From: G965279355 sp965279355
Lineage (GTDB): Bacteria > Pseudomonadota > Alphaproteobacteria > CACIAM-22H2
Direction of reading: 5' to 3'
Assembly (NCBI GenBank): GCA_965279355.1
Contig: OZ257155.1
Span: forward strand, 186,001 to 250,000
Length of the DNA: 64,000 nt
This document shows positions 8,654 to 16,680 of this stretch, piece by piece; position 1 is the first letter of the stretch; each line of letters begins with the position of its first letter. The notes beneath the pieces were generated by a model, which did not search any database, was not told the origin of the DNA, and saw only the letters and a list, made by a program, of their open reading frames with translations. Made by a program: the position numbers and the translations under genes.

Positions 8654-9229
8654 TCAGAAGTTCAGCGGCAGCGGGCGCGGATCGCGGATACGGCGCACGA
8701 CCTTGTCATACGGGACGAAGCCGGCGCGCTGGTAGCAGCCGAGCGCCTTTGGATGATCCAGCGAACAGGTGTGCACGGCAAAGCGGGCGGGGTTCCGGGA
8801 CCACGCGGCATCGACCGCGGCGCGGAGCAGGGTGGGACCCAGACCGTAGCCGATGAATTTCGGCACGATGCCGAAATAGGCGAGCTGGATATCGGGAGAT
8901 TCGCGCGCATCCATTTCGGCATATCCCGCCGGCTCGCCATTGGCATAGGCGACGTAGAGCCACAGTCGGGGGTCATCGAGGATTCGCGCGAGGGCCGTGT
9001 TGTCGGTCTTGCGGCGCTCGTGCCACAGCCACGGCTCACCGACGGTGTTGTAGAGAAACCGGTAGAACGGCACCGACGGCGTCTCCACGAGGTCGATCCT
9101 GTAATCGACCTTCGGTGCCGGCGGCGGCGGCAGGTCCGGCCACGTCCGCATCTCAAGATACGTGACGGTGACCTCGAGGATCGAGGGCGCGGCGTATTTG
9201 ATCAGCGGCGTGGGTAGCTTGACGCTCAT
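8654..9229 (-). CDS. GNAT-family N-acetyltransferase
   Basis: A 191-residue acyltransferase of the GNAT fold. The acetyl-CoA binding region is GIVPKFIGYGLGPTLLRAAV, with the following helix and the C-terminal ALGCYQRAGFVPYDKV typical of the family. The chosen start overlaps the sseA stop by the ATGA arrangement, so it is translationally coupled to sseA; a longer reading would run into sseA. The substrate is unknown. Its place behind cysK and sseA hints at a sulfur amino acid or thiol substrate, but this is only context. Confidence 0.8.
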   Translation of the reverse strand: MSVKLPTPLIKYAAPSILEVTVTYLEMRTWPDLPPPPAPKVDYRIDLVETPSVPFYRFLYNTVGEPWLWHERRKTDNTALARILDDPRLWLYVAYANGEPAGYAEMDARESPDIQLAYFGIVPKFIGYGLGPTLLRAAVDAAWSRNPARFAVHTCSLDHPKALGCYQRAGFVPYDKVVRRIRDPRPLPLNF

Positions 9230-10083
9230 TTGCTCTCGACAGGCGTGTCTCCGGGCAATCCCCATTCCGACCACGATCCGTCATAGATCGCGACCTTGTC
9301 GGCGCCCAGCAGGTGCAGGCCAAGCGCCAGCGTGCAGGCGCTGACACCGGAGCCGCACGTCGTCACGACCGGCTTGGTGAGATCGATACCGGCCTCGGCG
9401 AATTTCGCGCGCAGTCTGTCTTCCGGCAGCACCGTCATGGTCTGCGGATCGAGAATTGTGTTGGCGGGCAGGTTCAGGCTCTGCGGGATGTGACCGCCGC
9501 GCAGGCCGGGGCGCGGCTCGGCATCCTTGCCGGTAAAGCGGCCGGCCGGGCGTGCATCGAGCACCTGCTCGGCGTGACTCTTGAGGTTGGCCAGCAGGTT
9601 GTCCTTTGCGCGAACCAGTTCCGGCCGGAACTTCGGCACGAAATTCTCATGCTGCGGCACCACGGGGCCGGGCTGCAGCGGCCGGTTTTCGCGCTTCCAT
9701 TTCGGAAGGCCGCCATCGAGCACCGCGACGCGGTCATGCCCGAACAGGCGGAACATCCACCAGGCGCGTCCGGCGCTGCCGAGCCCGTATGCGTCGTAAA
9801 CAACCACGGTATCGCTGTTGCGGATGCCGAGCATGCCGACCGCTTCGGCGAAATCCGTCGCGCTCGGGATCATATGCGGCAGCGGGTTCTTGCGATCGGA
9901 GATCCGGTCGATATCGAAGAACGTGGCGCCCGGGATGTGTCCCGCGACGTATTCCGCGCGCGCGTCGCGCTTCACCGTCGGCAGGTGATAGGTCGCGTCC
10001 ATGACCTTCACGTCGCTGCGGTGCAGATTGGCGGCGAGCCAGCCGGTTGAAACGAGCGCGTCGGGGCGGGGATAGGTGCTCAT
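9226..10083 (-). CDS. sseA: 3-mercaptopyruvate sulfurtransferase (tandem rhodanese)
   Basis: A 285-residue protein with two rhodanese domains. The N-terminal one is inactive and the C-terminal one carries the active cysteine in VTTCGSGVSAC. The CGSGV form is the mercaptopyruvate type rather than the CRKGV of thiosulfate sulfurtransferase. It moves sulfur from 3-mercaptopyruvate to thiol acceptors or cyanide. It lies 6 bases after cysK and overlaps the GNAT gene, so the three form one unit. Confidence 0.9.
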   Translation of the reverse strand: MSTYPRPDALVSTGWLAANLHRSDVKVMDATYHLPTVKRDARAEYVAGHIPGATFFDIDRISDRKNPLPHMIPSATDFAEAVGMLGIRNSDTVVVYDAYGLGSAGRAWWMFRLFGHDRVAVLDGGLPKWKRENRPLQPGPVVPQHENFVPKFRPELVRAKDNLLANLKSHAEQVLDARPAGRFTGKDAEPRPGLRGGHIPQSLNLPANTILDPQTMTVLPEDRLRAKFAEAGIDLTKPVVTTCGSGVSACTLALGLHLLGADKVAIYDGSWSEWGLPGDTPVESK

Positions 10084-10089
10084 GGTCTC

Positions 10090-11127
10090 TTACGTCAGCG
10101 GCGTGGGGACGGGGACGGCGCCCTGGCCATCAAGCCAGCCGGGCACCGGGATGTTCTTGGAGCGCAGGAATTCTGGATTGAAGAGCTTGCTCGCATAACG
10201 CTGGCCGCCGTCGCAGAGGATGGTGACGATGGTGTGGCCGGGCCCCAGCTTCCTCGCCAGACGGATCGCGCCCGCGACATTGATGCCGCTGGAGCCGCCC
10301 AGCAGGAGGCCTTCGTTCTTCAGAAGATCGAAGACGATGGGGATGCCCTCGGAATCCGGGATCTGGAACGGATCGTCGACGGACATGCCTTCGAGGTTCC
10401 TGGTGATCCGGCCCTGGCCAATGCCTTCGGTGATCGAGCCGCCTTCGGATTTGAGTTCGCCCCTGGTGTAATAGCTGTAGAGCGCGGCACCCATGGGATC
10501 GGCAAGTCCGATACGGATTTTCGGGTTCTTCTGCTTCAGGTACATCGCGGTGCCGGCGAGCGTACCGCCGGTGCCGACGGCGCAGATGAAGCCGTCGATC
10601 TTGCCGTCGGTCTGCTGCCAGATTTCCGGCCCGGTGGTTTCGATATGCGCGCGCCGGTTTGCCACGTTGTCGAACTGGTTCGCCCAGATCGCGCCGGCCT
10701 TCTCGACCTTGCCGATCTCCTCGGCGAGACGGCCCGAGACCTTCACGTAGTTGTTCGGGTTCGCGTAGGCGACCGCCGGGACTTCGCGGAGGTCGGCGCC
10801 GCACAGACGCAGCGCGTCTTTCTTTTCCTGGCTCTGGGTGTTGGGAATGACGATCACGGTGCGATAGCCGCGCGCATTCGCGACCAGCGCCAGGCCGATG
10901 CCGGTATTGCCGGCCGTGCCTTCGACGATGACGCCGCCGGGACGCAGCAGGCCGCGTTCCTCGGCATCCTTGATGATGAACAGGGCCGCGCGGTCCTTGA
11001 CCGAGCCGCCGGGATTCATGAACTCGGCCTTGCCGAGGATTTCACAGCCGGTCAGTTCGGAGGCGCCCTTGAGGCGGATGAGCGGCGTACGGCCGATGCT
11101 GTCGATGAGGTCTTTTCTGATGTCCAT
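10090..11127 (-). CDS. cysK: cysteine synthase A (O-acetylserine sulfhydrylase family)
   Basis: A 345-residue PLP enzyme of fold type II. The cofactor lysine lies in NPGGSVKDRAA, the substrate-binding loop in EGTAGNTGIGLAL and the phosphate-binding glycines in AVGTGGTLAG. It makes cysteine from O-acetylserine and sulfide. It is a little longer than E. coli CysK at the C-terminus (SKNIPVPGWL), as in many alphaproteobacterial members. It heads a three-gene minus-strand unit with sseA and a GNAT gene, giving cysteine synthesis next to a sulfurtransferase. A cystathionine beta-synthase-like role is less likely. Confidence 0.9.
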   Translation of the reverse strand: MDIRKDLIDSIGRTPLIRLKGASELTGCEILGKAEFMNPGGSVKDRAALFIIKDAEERGLLRPGGVIVEGTAGNTGIGLALVANARGYRTVIVIPNTQSQEKKDALRLCGADLREVPAVAYANPNNYVKVSGRLAEEIGKVEKAGAIWANQFDNVANRRAHIETTGPEIWQQTDGKIDGFICAVGTGGTLAGTAMYLKQKNPKIRIGLADPMGAALYSYYTRGELKSEGGSITEGIGQGRITRNLEGMSVDDPFQIPDSEGIPIVFDLLKNEGLLLGGSSGINVAGAIRLARKLGPGHTIVTILCDGGQRYASKLFNPEFLRSKNIPVPGWLDGQGAVPVPTPLT

Positions 11128-11168
11128 GGCGGCAGATTAGCGGTTTGGAGTGGAATCTCAATGTCTCC

Positions 11169-11777
11169 TCACGGAGACGTTTGCCAGCGGCGCCTGAGCT
11201 GGTCGCGGTTCACCTTGAGCCAGAGCAGGGCGATGATGGTCAGCGAATTGCCCATCCGGCCGGCTTCGAGTTCTGTCCACGCCTTCTCGACCGGCAGAAC
11301 CACGACGCGGATATCCTCGCCTTCCTCGGCCAGCCCGAAATGACCTCCGGCGGTCGAGGAATCGACCCGGCCGCAGTAGAGGTCGACGGTCTCGTCCATG
11401 CAGCCTGGCGTGACGACGTAATCGTAGACCGGGATCAGGTCGGTGACCTTGCAGCCGGCTTCTTCCTCGGTCTCGCGATGGGCGACGGCGATCTTGTCCT
11501 CGCCTTTCTCGACCAGTCCGGCGACGACCTCGATCATCCAGGGCGGGCGGCCCGTGACGAAGGGGCCGATGCGGAACTGCTCGATCATGACGACATTGTC
11601 GCGATCGGGATCGTAGAGCAGGACGCCGACCGCGGCACCGCGCCGCACGACCTCGCGGCTGATGGGCGGCATCCACTCGCCGTCGAAACGGCGATGCGTC
11701 AGCTCGTATTTTTCGACACTCAGGTACTGCTTGTACGTCGTCTCGACGCGGAGAACGTTGATGTCCTTTTCGTCCAT
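11169..11777 (-). CDS. Nudix hydrolase, ADP-ribose pyrophosphatase type
   Basis: A 202-residue Nudix protein. The Nudix box is complete, running GLVEKGED to RETEEEAGC and following GX5EX7REUXEEXGU apart from Thr at one position. The flanking PPWMIEVVAGLV is the form seen in ADP-ribose and nucleotide-sugar pyrophosphatases. The ATG at 11777 is preferred over a TTG at 11795. It likely clears ADP-ribose or similar diphosphates in the cytoplasm. It is encoded just upstream of cysK, with a small gap. Confidence 0.85.
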   Translation of the reverse strand: MDEKDINVLRVETTYKQYLSVEKYELTHRRFDGEWMPPISREVVRRGAAVGVLLYDPDRDNVVMIEQFRIGPFVTGRPPWMIEVVAGLVEKGEDKIAVAHRETEEEAGCKVTDLIPVYDYVVTPGCMDETVDLYCGRVDSSTAGGHFGLAEEGEDIRVVVLPVEKAWTELEAGRMGNSLTIIALLWLKVNRDQLRRRWQTSP

Positions 11778-11874
11778 GCCAGATGTGCCGCGCAATAGTG
11801 AAACGGGCCGTCACCTTAGAGGAGGGGCGGCCGACCTGCTACCGTGGCGCGGCCGTTTTCGCTAGGCTCTGCCC

Positions 11875-12903
11875 ATGCGCCTCGCCCTTGCCCTTTTGAT
11901 GCTGCTGGCGGCTGTTTCGCCGGTCCTGGCCCAGTCGCGGATCAAGGACATCGCGACGGTCGAGGGCGTGCGCGACAATGCGCTGACCGGCAACGGAGTG
12001 GTCGTCGGACTGGCCGGCACCGGCGATAGCGCAAGCCGCGGCGTCGCAACGGTGGCCGTCAGCGCCGTGCTGCCACCCTTCGCGCGGCCGGGGACGCGGA
12101 TCGACGTCTCGGTCGCGGTTATGGGCAATGCCGCATCCCTCCAGGGCGGCATGCTGCAGCCAACGGCGCTGCTCGGCCCCGACGGTCTCGTCTATGCCGT
12201 GGCGCAGGGTCCGGTTTCGATCAGTGGCTTCTCGGCTGGCGGCAGCGCGCAATCGGTGACGCGCGGCGTGGCGAGTACGGCGCGGATCACCGGCGGGGCG
12301 ATCGTCGAGCGGATACCGGCCTTCGATTTCGGCGCCCAGAGCAGCGTCACGCTGTCGCTGCGCAATCCGGATTTTTCGCTGGCGCGGCAGGTGGCGCGCG
12401 CGATCAATACCGGGCTGGGCATCGAGGCCGCGCGGATGAAGGACAACGCCAATATCGAGGTGACGGTCCCGCAGAGCTATGCGGGCCGGGCGGCCGAGCT
12501 GGTCGCCGATATCGAGAACCTCCCGATCCGTCCGGACCAGCCCGCGGGCCCGGCGCGTATCGTGCTGGATGAGCGCACCGGAACCATCATCATGGGAGAA
12601 CAGGTGCGCCTCTCCACGGTCGCGATCAGCCACGGCAATCTGCAGGTCCGGGTCACCGAAACGCCCCAGGTTTCGCAGCCGGCGCCGTTCTCCCGCGGCG
12701 GAACCACCGTCGTGGTGCCGCGCACCAATATCGAGGTGATGGAGGGGAGTGGACGGCTGGTGGTCCTGCCGTCCGGCAGCACCATCGGTGATCTCGTGCG
12801 CTCCCTGAACAACCTGAATGTCGGGGTCCGAGATCAGATCGCCATCCTGCAGGCGATGAAACAGGCCGGCGCCGTGCAGGCGGAGATCGTGACCGGCCGC
12901 TGA
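11875..12903 (+). CDS. flgI: flagellar P-ring protein FlgI
   Basis: A 342-residue protein with a cleavable signal peptide (LALLMLLAAVSPVLAQ) followed by SRIKDIATVEGVRDN and LTGNGVVVGLAGTGD, the conserved FlgI opening. The C-terminal GDLVRSLNNLNVGVRDQIAI is also family-typical. FlgI forms the periplasmic P ring around the flagellar rod. It usually sits in a flg operon beside flgH or flgA, yet none is in this window. It overlaps a hairpin at its stop codon. Confidence 0.95.
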   Translation: MRLALALLMLLAAVSPVLAQSRIKDIATVEGVRDNALTGNGVVVGLAGTGDSASRGVATVAVSAVLPPFARPGTRIDVSVAVMGNAASLQGGMLQPTALLGPDGLVYAVAQGPVSISGFSAGGSAQSVTRGVASTARITGGAIVERIPAFDFGAQSSVTLSLRNPDFSLARQVARAINTGLGIEAARMKDNANIEVTVPQSYAGRAAELVADIENLPIRPDQPAGPARIVLDERTGTIIMGEQVRLSTVAISHGNLQVRVTETPQVSQPAPFSRGGTTVVVPRTNIEVMEGSGRLVVLPSGSTIGDLVRSLNNLNVGVRDQIAILQAMKQAGAVQAEIVTGR

Positions 12904-12927
12904 CGCAAGCGGGCCTCCCGCAGCGTC
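12902..12927 (+). terminator. stem-loop at the flgI stop codon
   Basis: GACGC-aa-GCGGG-cct-CCCGC-a-GCGTC forms a nearly perfect 10-pair stem beginning at the flgI stop codon. No T-run follows, so it may be a weak or Rho-assisted terminator, or a stabilising hairpin. Confidence 0.45.
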
Positions 12928-13229
12928 GATTCGGGGGCTTGTGGAGTGAAATCGGAACCGGTGGAGCGCCGTTGCAAAGATGTTGGTCCGCGATCGTCGA
13001 TTTTTTCTGGAAGGTCAGGAAGAAGGATTGCCAAACCAGACGCTGCCCGACGTTTAGAGTTTATGTAAAAAATAGCGATAAAACAAAGTCTCCAAGGCAT
13101 CTCCTAATATAGATAAAATTAAAAACAAATCATCTATTCTTTAAATGCGGGATTTTCTTAAAACCCTATTGAAAAACAGTTGAGATGAAATCTATGTTTC
13201 TTACCGATTGTTAACTCTTTAGCGACAGA
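12928..13229 (+). promoter_or_regulatory. AT-rich intergenic region with a candidate sigma-70 promoter
   Basis: About 300 bases without a gene, ahead of the receiver/HPt cluster. From about 13060 to 13225 the base composition is much richer in A and T than its surroundings. A promoter-like pair is TTGAAA at 13169 and TATGTT at 13193 with an 18-base spacer, about 30 bases before the proposed start of the receiver gene. No clear operator was found. Confidence 0.4.
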
Positions 13230-13811
13230 GTGCGGCCTGACGAGGACGATGAGATCCTTCGGGCGACAAGGGGCCGGGCTTTGCCGTACTACGACTTGCG
13301 TAAAATCTGCATTCTGGTGGTTGAGGATAGCGGCTTCATGGCCAAGCTTCTGAAAACCATCCTGCGTGGCTTGGCCGTCGGTCGGGTCGAGGAATGCCTG
13401 AAGCCAACGGAAATCATGGCCTACGTCCGTGAGTATCAGCCCGACATCATTTTCATGGATCTCGAGATGCCCGAGCTGGACGGCATGGCCGCCGCCAAGG
13501 AAATCCGCTCCAACGAGGAATCGCCCAACCCCTTCGTGCCGGTGATCATGGTCACCGCGCATACCAAGAAGAAGGATGTGATCGGCGCCCGCGATTCCGG
13601 GATCACGGAATTTCTGGCCAAGCCGGTTTCGGCCAAGAGCGTCTATGACCATCTCGCGGCGTGCATCGAAGCGCCGCGTCCCTTCATCAAAACCAAAAGC
13701 TTTTACGGACCCGATCGCCGGCGCCGTAGTCCCGGTGCCTATAGCGGTCCCGAGCGGCGACGGAGCCTGATTGCCAAGGGCGGCGACGAACCCGGCGCAG
13801 CGAAAGCCTGA
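13230..13811 (+). CDS. CheY-like response regulator with a basic C-terminal tail
   Basis: A 193-residue protein with one receiver domain at about residues 25-145. The acidic pocket is VVEDSGF, the phosphoryl acceptor lies in IIFMDLEMPELDG and the conserved lysine in FLAKPV. After the receiver comes a tail of about 45 residues with two related basic blocks, GPDRRRR and GPERRRS. There is no DNA-binding domain. The start is uncertain: GTG at 13230 gives the full receiver but has no strong ribosome site. It is followed after 8 bases by two HPt-like genes on the same strand, which suggests a small phosphorelay. Confidence 0.8.
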   Translation: MRPDEDDEILRATRGRALPYYDLRKICILVVEDSGFMAKLLKTILRGLAVGRVEECLKPTEIMAYVREYQPDIIFMDLEMPELDGMAAAKEIRSNEESPNPFVPVIMVTAHTKKKDVIGARDSGITEFLAKPVSAKSVYDHLAACIEAPRPFIKTKSFYGPDRRRRSPGAYSGPERRRSLIAKGGDEPGAAKA

Positions 13812-13819
13812 GAACATAA

Positions 13820-14335
13820 ATGAGCGACGACAAAAAGCCGGACCCCAAGAAGGAAGAGCCTGACTTCACCGTCATCACGCCGCCGAATCTTCTGGCGAGC
13901 AAGGTGCCGAAGAAGACCGGGACGCTCGACGACCTGTTGAAGAACGCGGACAAGATGCTGACCGGCATGCAGTCCGAGTTCGAATCCCTGATGGATCAGG
14001 CGATCGCCGATCTGCAGAAGCATTTCAAGGCAAGCTGGACCGATCCCGTCAAGCGGCCGAAAGCCGTTGCCGAATTCTCCGGGATCGCCAACACGATCAA
14101 GGGCCAGTCCGGCTCGTTCAACTACGGACTGCTCGGCGACATCGCCGATCTGTTCCGCGACTATCTCGACGACACGAAGCCGGAGGATCAGAACCCTGCG
14201 GCCATTCTCAGCTACATCAATGCCATCCAGGTGGTCTGGAAACAGAAAATCAACGGCGATGGCGGCATGATCGGCAAGCAGATCGTATCTGACCTCATTA
14301 AGTTGAATCAGAAGGCAGCGGGCGGCCCGCGTTAA
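13820..14335 (+). CDS. HPt-like protein lacking the phosphorylatable histidine
   Basis: A 171-residue acidic, helical protein. Residues about 90-125 resemble a histidine phosphotransfer motif (IANTIKGQSGSFNYG), but the residue three before KG is Asn where HPt proteins have His. The rest of the protein is paralogous to the next gene: both share PPN.L near the N-terminus, a LD..L.NA.KM..G...EFE block, IADLF.DYL and a similar C-terminus. It lies 8 bases behind the receiver gene. It may bind a receiver without passing phosphate. The HPt assignment is by motif and is not certain. Confidence 0.65.
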   Translation: MSDDKKPDPKKEEPDFTVITPPNLLASKVPKKTGTLDDLLKNADKMLTGMQSEFESLMDQAIADLQKHFKASWTDPVKRPKAVAEFSGIANTIKGQSGSFNYGLLGDIADLFRDYLDDTKPEDQNPAAILSYINAIQVVWKQKINGDGGMIGKQIVSDLIKLNQKAAGGPR

Positions 14336-14400
14336 CAGAGAAGACTGTTTCGCGAACAACGTCGGACCGCTGTCCGGGGATAAAGAAAATGAGCGACAAC

Positions 14401-14403
14401 TAG
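14401..14403 (+). other. in-frame TAG within the natural reading frame of the second HPt-like gene
   Basis: An ATG at 14389 opens MSDN, the same first residues as the paralogue upstream (MSDD), then meets TAG at codon 5. The frame continues after the TAG through INPPNFL and joins the open frame at 14473. Homology to the paralogue covers the stretch after the stop codon, so the TAG looks like a nonsense change, or a sequencing error, rather than a true gene boundary. Confidence 0.7.
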
Positions 14404-14472
14404 ACAGAAGTCGAAGAGACGAAAGTCCGGATCATCAATCCGCCGAACTTTCTGAAGCAGAAAGCGAAGCTC

Positions 14473-14895
14473 ATGCCGGGCTCGCTGGACGAGATGCTGG
14501 CCAATGCGGAAAAGATGGTCGCCGGCCTCAAGACGGAATTCGAAGCCGGCGCCGAGATGCGTATCAAGCGGCTCTCCGAGACCTTCCGCACCAAGTGGCA
14601 GCCACAGGAAACCCGGGAACAGGGATGCCGCGAACTTCGCGACACCTGTCACATCCTCAAGGGCGAAGGCGGATCGTTCGGTTACGAGCTGGTCAGCCAG
14701 ATCGCCGATCTGTTCGGGGACTATCTCCGCGAAACGCCGGTGGCCACCCAGCGGCCGGAAGCGGTGAAGAGCTATATCGACACGTTCCAGCTCGTCTGGA
14801 GCCAGCGCATCCAGGGCACCGGCGGCGAAGCAGGCCGTCAGTTGATCGGCAGCCTGATGAAGCTCAACGAGAAGTCGGGCGTGACCGCAGGCTGA
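14473..14895 (+). CDS. HPt-domain protein with intact histidine (possible broken N-terminus)
   Basis: From the first ATG after the stop codon this gives 140 residues. The phosphotransfer motif DTCHILKGEGGSFGYEL has the expected His three residues before KG and the small residues after it. It is paralogous to the gene just upstream (13820). Its natural start is probably ATG 14389, but a TAG at 14401 cuts that frame; translation may begin at 14473, which has only a weak ribosome site. If made, the product could carry phosphate between a hybrid kinase and the receiver at 13230. No kinase is adjacent. Confidence 0.65.
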   Translation: MPGSLDEMLANAEKMVAGLKTEFEAGAEMRIKRLSETFRTKWQPQETREQGCRELRDTCHILKGEGGSFGYELVSQIADLFGDYLRETPVATQRPEAVKSYIDTFQLVWSQRIQGTGGEAGRQLIGSLMKLNEKSGVTAG

Positions 14896-14901
14896 AGGCC
14901 A

Positions 14902-15201
14902 CTACTTCTTCTCGTTCCAGCCGTCCTTGAAGTCCTTGGTCGCGCCGCCAGCCGTCTCCTTCGACGTTTCCCATCCCTCGCGGGCAGTTTCCTTCGTGCC
15001 GTGCCAGGCTTTCTTGGCGGTATCCTTGGTTGCGGACCAGGCTTCCTTGACGCCGTCCCAGACGCTTCGGCTCACTTCGCCGGCCTGACGGGTTGGCGAG
15101 GTTTGCGCAGACTCGTCGGCCGCGATCGAAGGCGTTGCCAGCGCGATGCCCGCCAGGATCAGCGACGCCGCAACAATGGATGATTTCTGGATTACGCGCA
15201 T
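14902..15201 (-). CDS. small exported protein with repeated Trp/Lys helical motif
   Basis: A 99-residue protein with a signal peptide ending at PSIAA. The mature part is built from short repeats of the type W..TK.TA..AW.GTKE.A. with Trp about every 8-11 residues and many Lys and Glu, predicted to be an amphipathic helix. This resembles small periplasmic stress or LEA-like proteins, but no named family is recognised. It is convergent with the HPt gene, whose stop lies 6 bases away. Confidence 0.65.
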   Translation of the reverse strand: MRVIQKSSIVAASLILAGIALATPSIAADESAQTSPTRQAGEVSRSVWDGVKEAWSATKDTAKKAWHGTKETAREGWETSKETAGGATKDFKDGWNEKK

Positions 15202-15261
15202 ATCGACACCTGCTCATGGTCTCACTGGGACCAATATAGGGTGCCCAGGGTGCCAAGGCGA

Positions 15262-15287
15262 GGGGGCCGCCGGTCCTGACGGCCCCC
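15262..15287 (-). terminator. hairpin downstream of cynS
   Basis: GGGGGCCG / CGGCCCCC separated by a 10-base loop lies just after the cynS stop in the direction of transcription. No long T-run follows on the minus strand, so it may be only a transcript-end stabiliser. Confidence 0.4.
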
Positions 15288-15297
15288 GAATGGCCCG

Positions 15298-15747
15298 TCA
15301 GTAACGTTTGTAGGGCAGGAACTTGCCGCTCATCACAATTTTGACGCGGTCCCCCTTGGGGTCGGGCAGGCGTTCCATCGTCATTTCGTAGTCGATGGCG
15401 CTCATGATGCCGTCGCCGAATTCCTCGTGGATGAGCTCCTTCCAGGTAGTGCCATAAACCGACACCAGCTCGTAGAAGCGATAGATCAGCGGATCGGTCG
15501 GAACTGCTGTCGGCAGCGAACCGCGATAGGGAATTTCCATCAGGGTCTGGGTGTCGTCGGCGGACAGGCCGAGGAATTTGGCGGCTGCCTTGGCCTGCGG
15601 CTCCAGCATCGACATCTGGCCGAGCAGGGCCGCCGTGGTCCAGACCGGCGACATGCCGACCTTCTTGGCGATCTGCTTCCAGCTGAGCTTCTTCTTCCTC
15701 TTGATCGCGAGGATTTTGAGGGCGAGTTCAGTCTTCGCGTCGTTCAT
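15298..15747 (-). CDS. cynS: cyanate hydratase (cyanase)
   Basis: A 149-residue cyanase of normal length. It breaks cyanate with bicarbonate to ammonia and CO2 via carbamate. The catalytic Arg and Glu lie in PLIYRFYELV and the catalytic Ser in GDGIMSAID. The N-terminal part has the helix-turn-helix-like fold of the family (LSWKQIAKKVGMSPVW), which here serves oligomerisation. It is the last gene of the ABC transporter operon, which points to cyanate as a transported substrate. Confidence 0.95.
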   Translation of the reverse strand: MNDAKTELALKILAIKRKKKLSWKQIAKKVGMSPVWTTAALLGQMSMLEPQAKAAAKFLGLSADDTQTLMEIPYRGSLPTAVPTDPLIYRFYELVSVYGTTWKELIHEEFGDGIMSAIDYEMTMERLPDPKGDRVKIVMSGKFLPYKRY

Positions 15748-15789
15748 GCGTCTTCTCCGCTTGTTTGAAGAGTTTGAAGTTGAAGAGGG

Positions 15790-16680
15790 CTACGTCACCG
15801 CATGCAGTGCAGGCGCGTCCGGCGGCGGGTTCTCGATCCCGGGCCGGACCTCCGGCGGGTGCCTGGGATCGTAGGGGCGTTTGCCGAGCTCCTCGTTGAA
15901 GCGGCGCGAGCGCTCGACCAGGAAATCGACGATGTGGTTGCGGATCCGGTAGTAATGCGGGTGTTTGTGGATGTCGTGCCGGGTACGGTCGCGCGGCAGC
16001 GTGTTGACCACGATTTCCGCGACTCTCGCATAGGGGCCGTTGGTCATCAGGACAATCCGGTCGGCCAGCAGGATCGCTTCGTCGACATCGTGCGTGATCA
16101 TGAACACGGTTTGATTCGTGGCCGCGCACAGGCGCAGCACTTCTTCCTGCAGTACCCCGCGGGTCAACGCATCGAGTGCCGAGAAGGGCTCATCCATCAG
16201 CAGCATCTTCGGCTCGATGGCGAGCGCGCGGGCGATGCCTACCCGCTGCTTCATGCCGCCGGACAGCTGGACCGGCTTCTTGTTTTCGGCGCCTGACAGT
16301 CCGACAAGATCGATGTAGCGCTGGCACTGTGCGCGGACCTCCTCGCGCGACCATTTGGGCCAGCGCGAGCGCACGGCAAAGGCGATGTTGCCGATGGCGG
16401 ACAGCCAGGGAAGCAGCGCATGGCTCTGGAAGATCACCGCGCGGTCCAGCGAGGGTCCGGTGATCTCAGTTCCGGCGAGCACGATGGCCCCTGAATCCGG
16501 GACATCGAGCCCGGCCAGGATATTGAGGATCGTCGTCTTGCCGCAGCCGGAATGGCCGATGAGGCAGACGAACTCACCGCGGTTTACGTTGAAATGGACG
16601 TCCTCGAAGATGACCTGCGGTCCGAACCGCTTGCCGATCCCCTCGATGCCGATGAATGCCCGCTCGGTCATGGCGGTCAT
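15790..16680 (-). CDS. nitrate/cyanate-type ABC transporter ATP-binding protein
   Basis: A 296-residue ATPase of the NrtD/SsuB/CynD group. It has Walker A (GHSGCGKT), a signature LSGGMKQR, Walker B (MLLMDEPFSALD) and the switch His (MITHDVDEA). The C-terminal extension of about 40 residues (YYRIRNHIVDFLVERSRR) is typical of nitrate/cyanate transporter ATPases. The start overlaps the permease stop as ATGA, so the longer upstream reading is rejected. It lies 42 bases before cynS, so cyanate is the most likely cargo; nitrate or nitrite remain possible. Confidence 0.9.
   Translation of the reverse strand: MTAMTERAFIGIEGIGKRFGPQVIFEDVHFNVNRGEFVCLIGHSGCGKTTILNILAGLDVPDSGAIVLAGTEITGPSLDRAVIFQSHALLPWLSAIGNIAFAVRSRWPKWSREEVRAQCQRYIDLVGLSGAENKKPVQLSGGMKQRVGIARALAIEPKMLLMDEPFSALDALTRGVLQEEVLRLCAATNQTVFMITHDVDEAILLADRIVLMTNGPYARVAEIVVNTLPRDRTRHDIHKHPHYYRIRNHIVDFLVERSRRFNEELGKRPYDPRHPPEVRPGIENPPPDAPALHAVT

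Noticed and set aside
13195..13225. CtrA-like TTAA pair ahead of the receiver gene
   Set aside because: TTAC and TTAAC are present but the spacing is one base short of TTAA-N7-TTAA, so no CtrA site is claimed.
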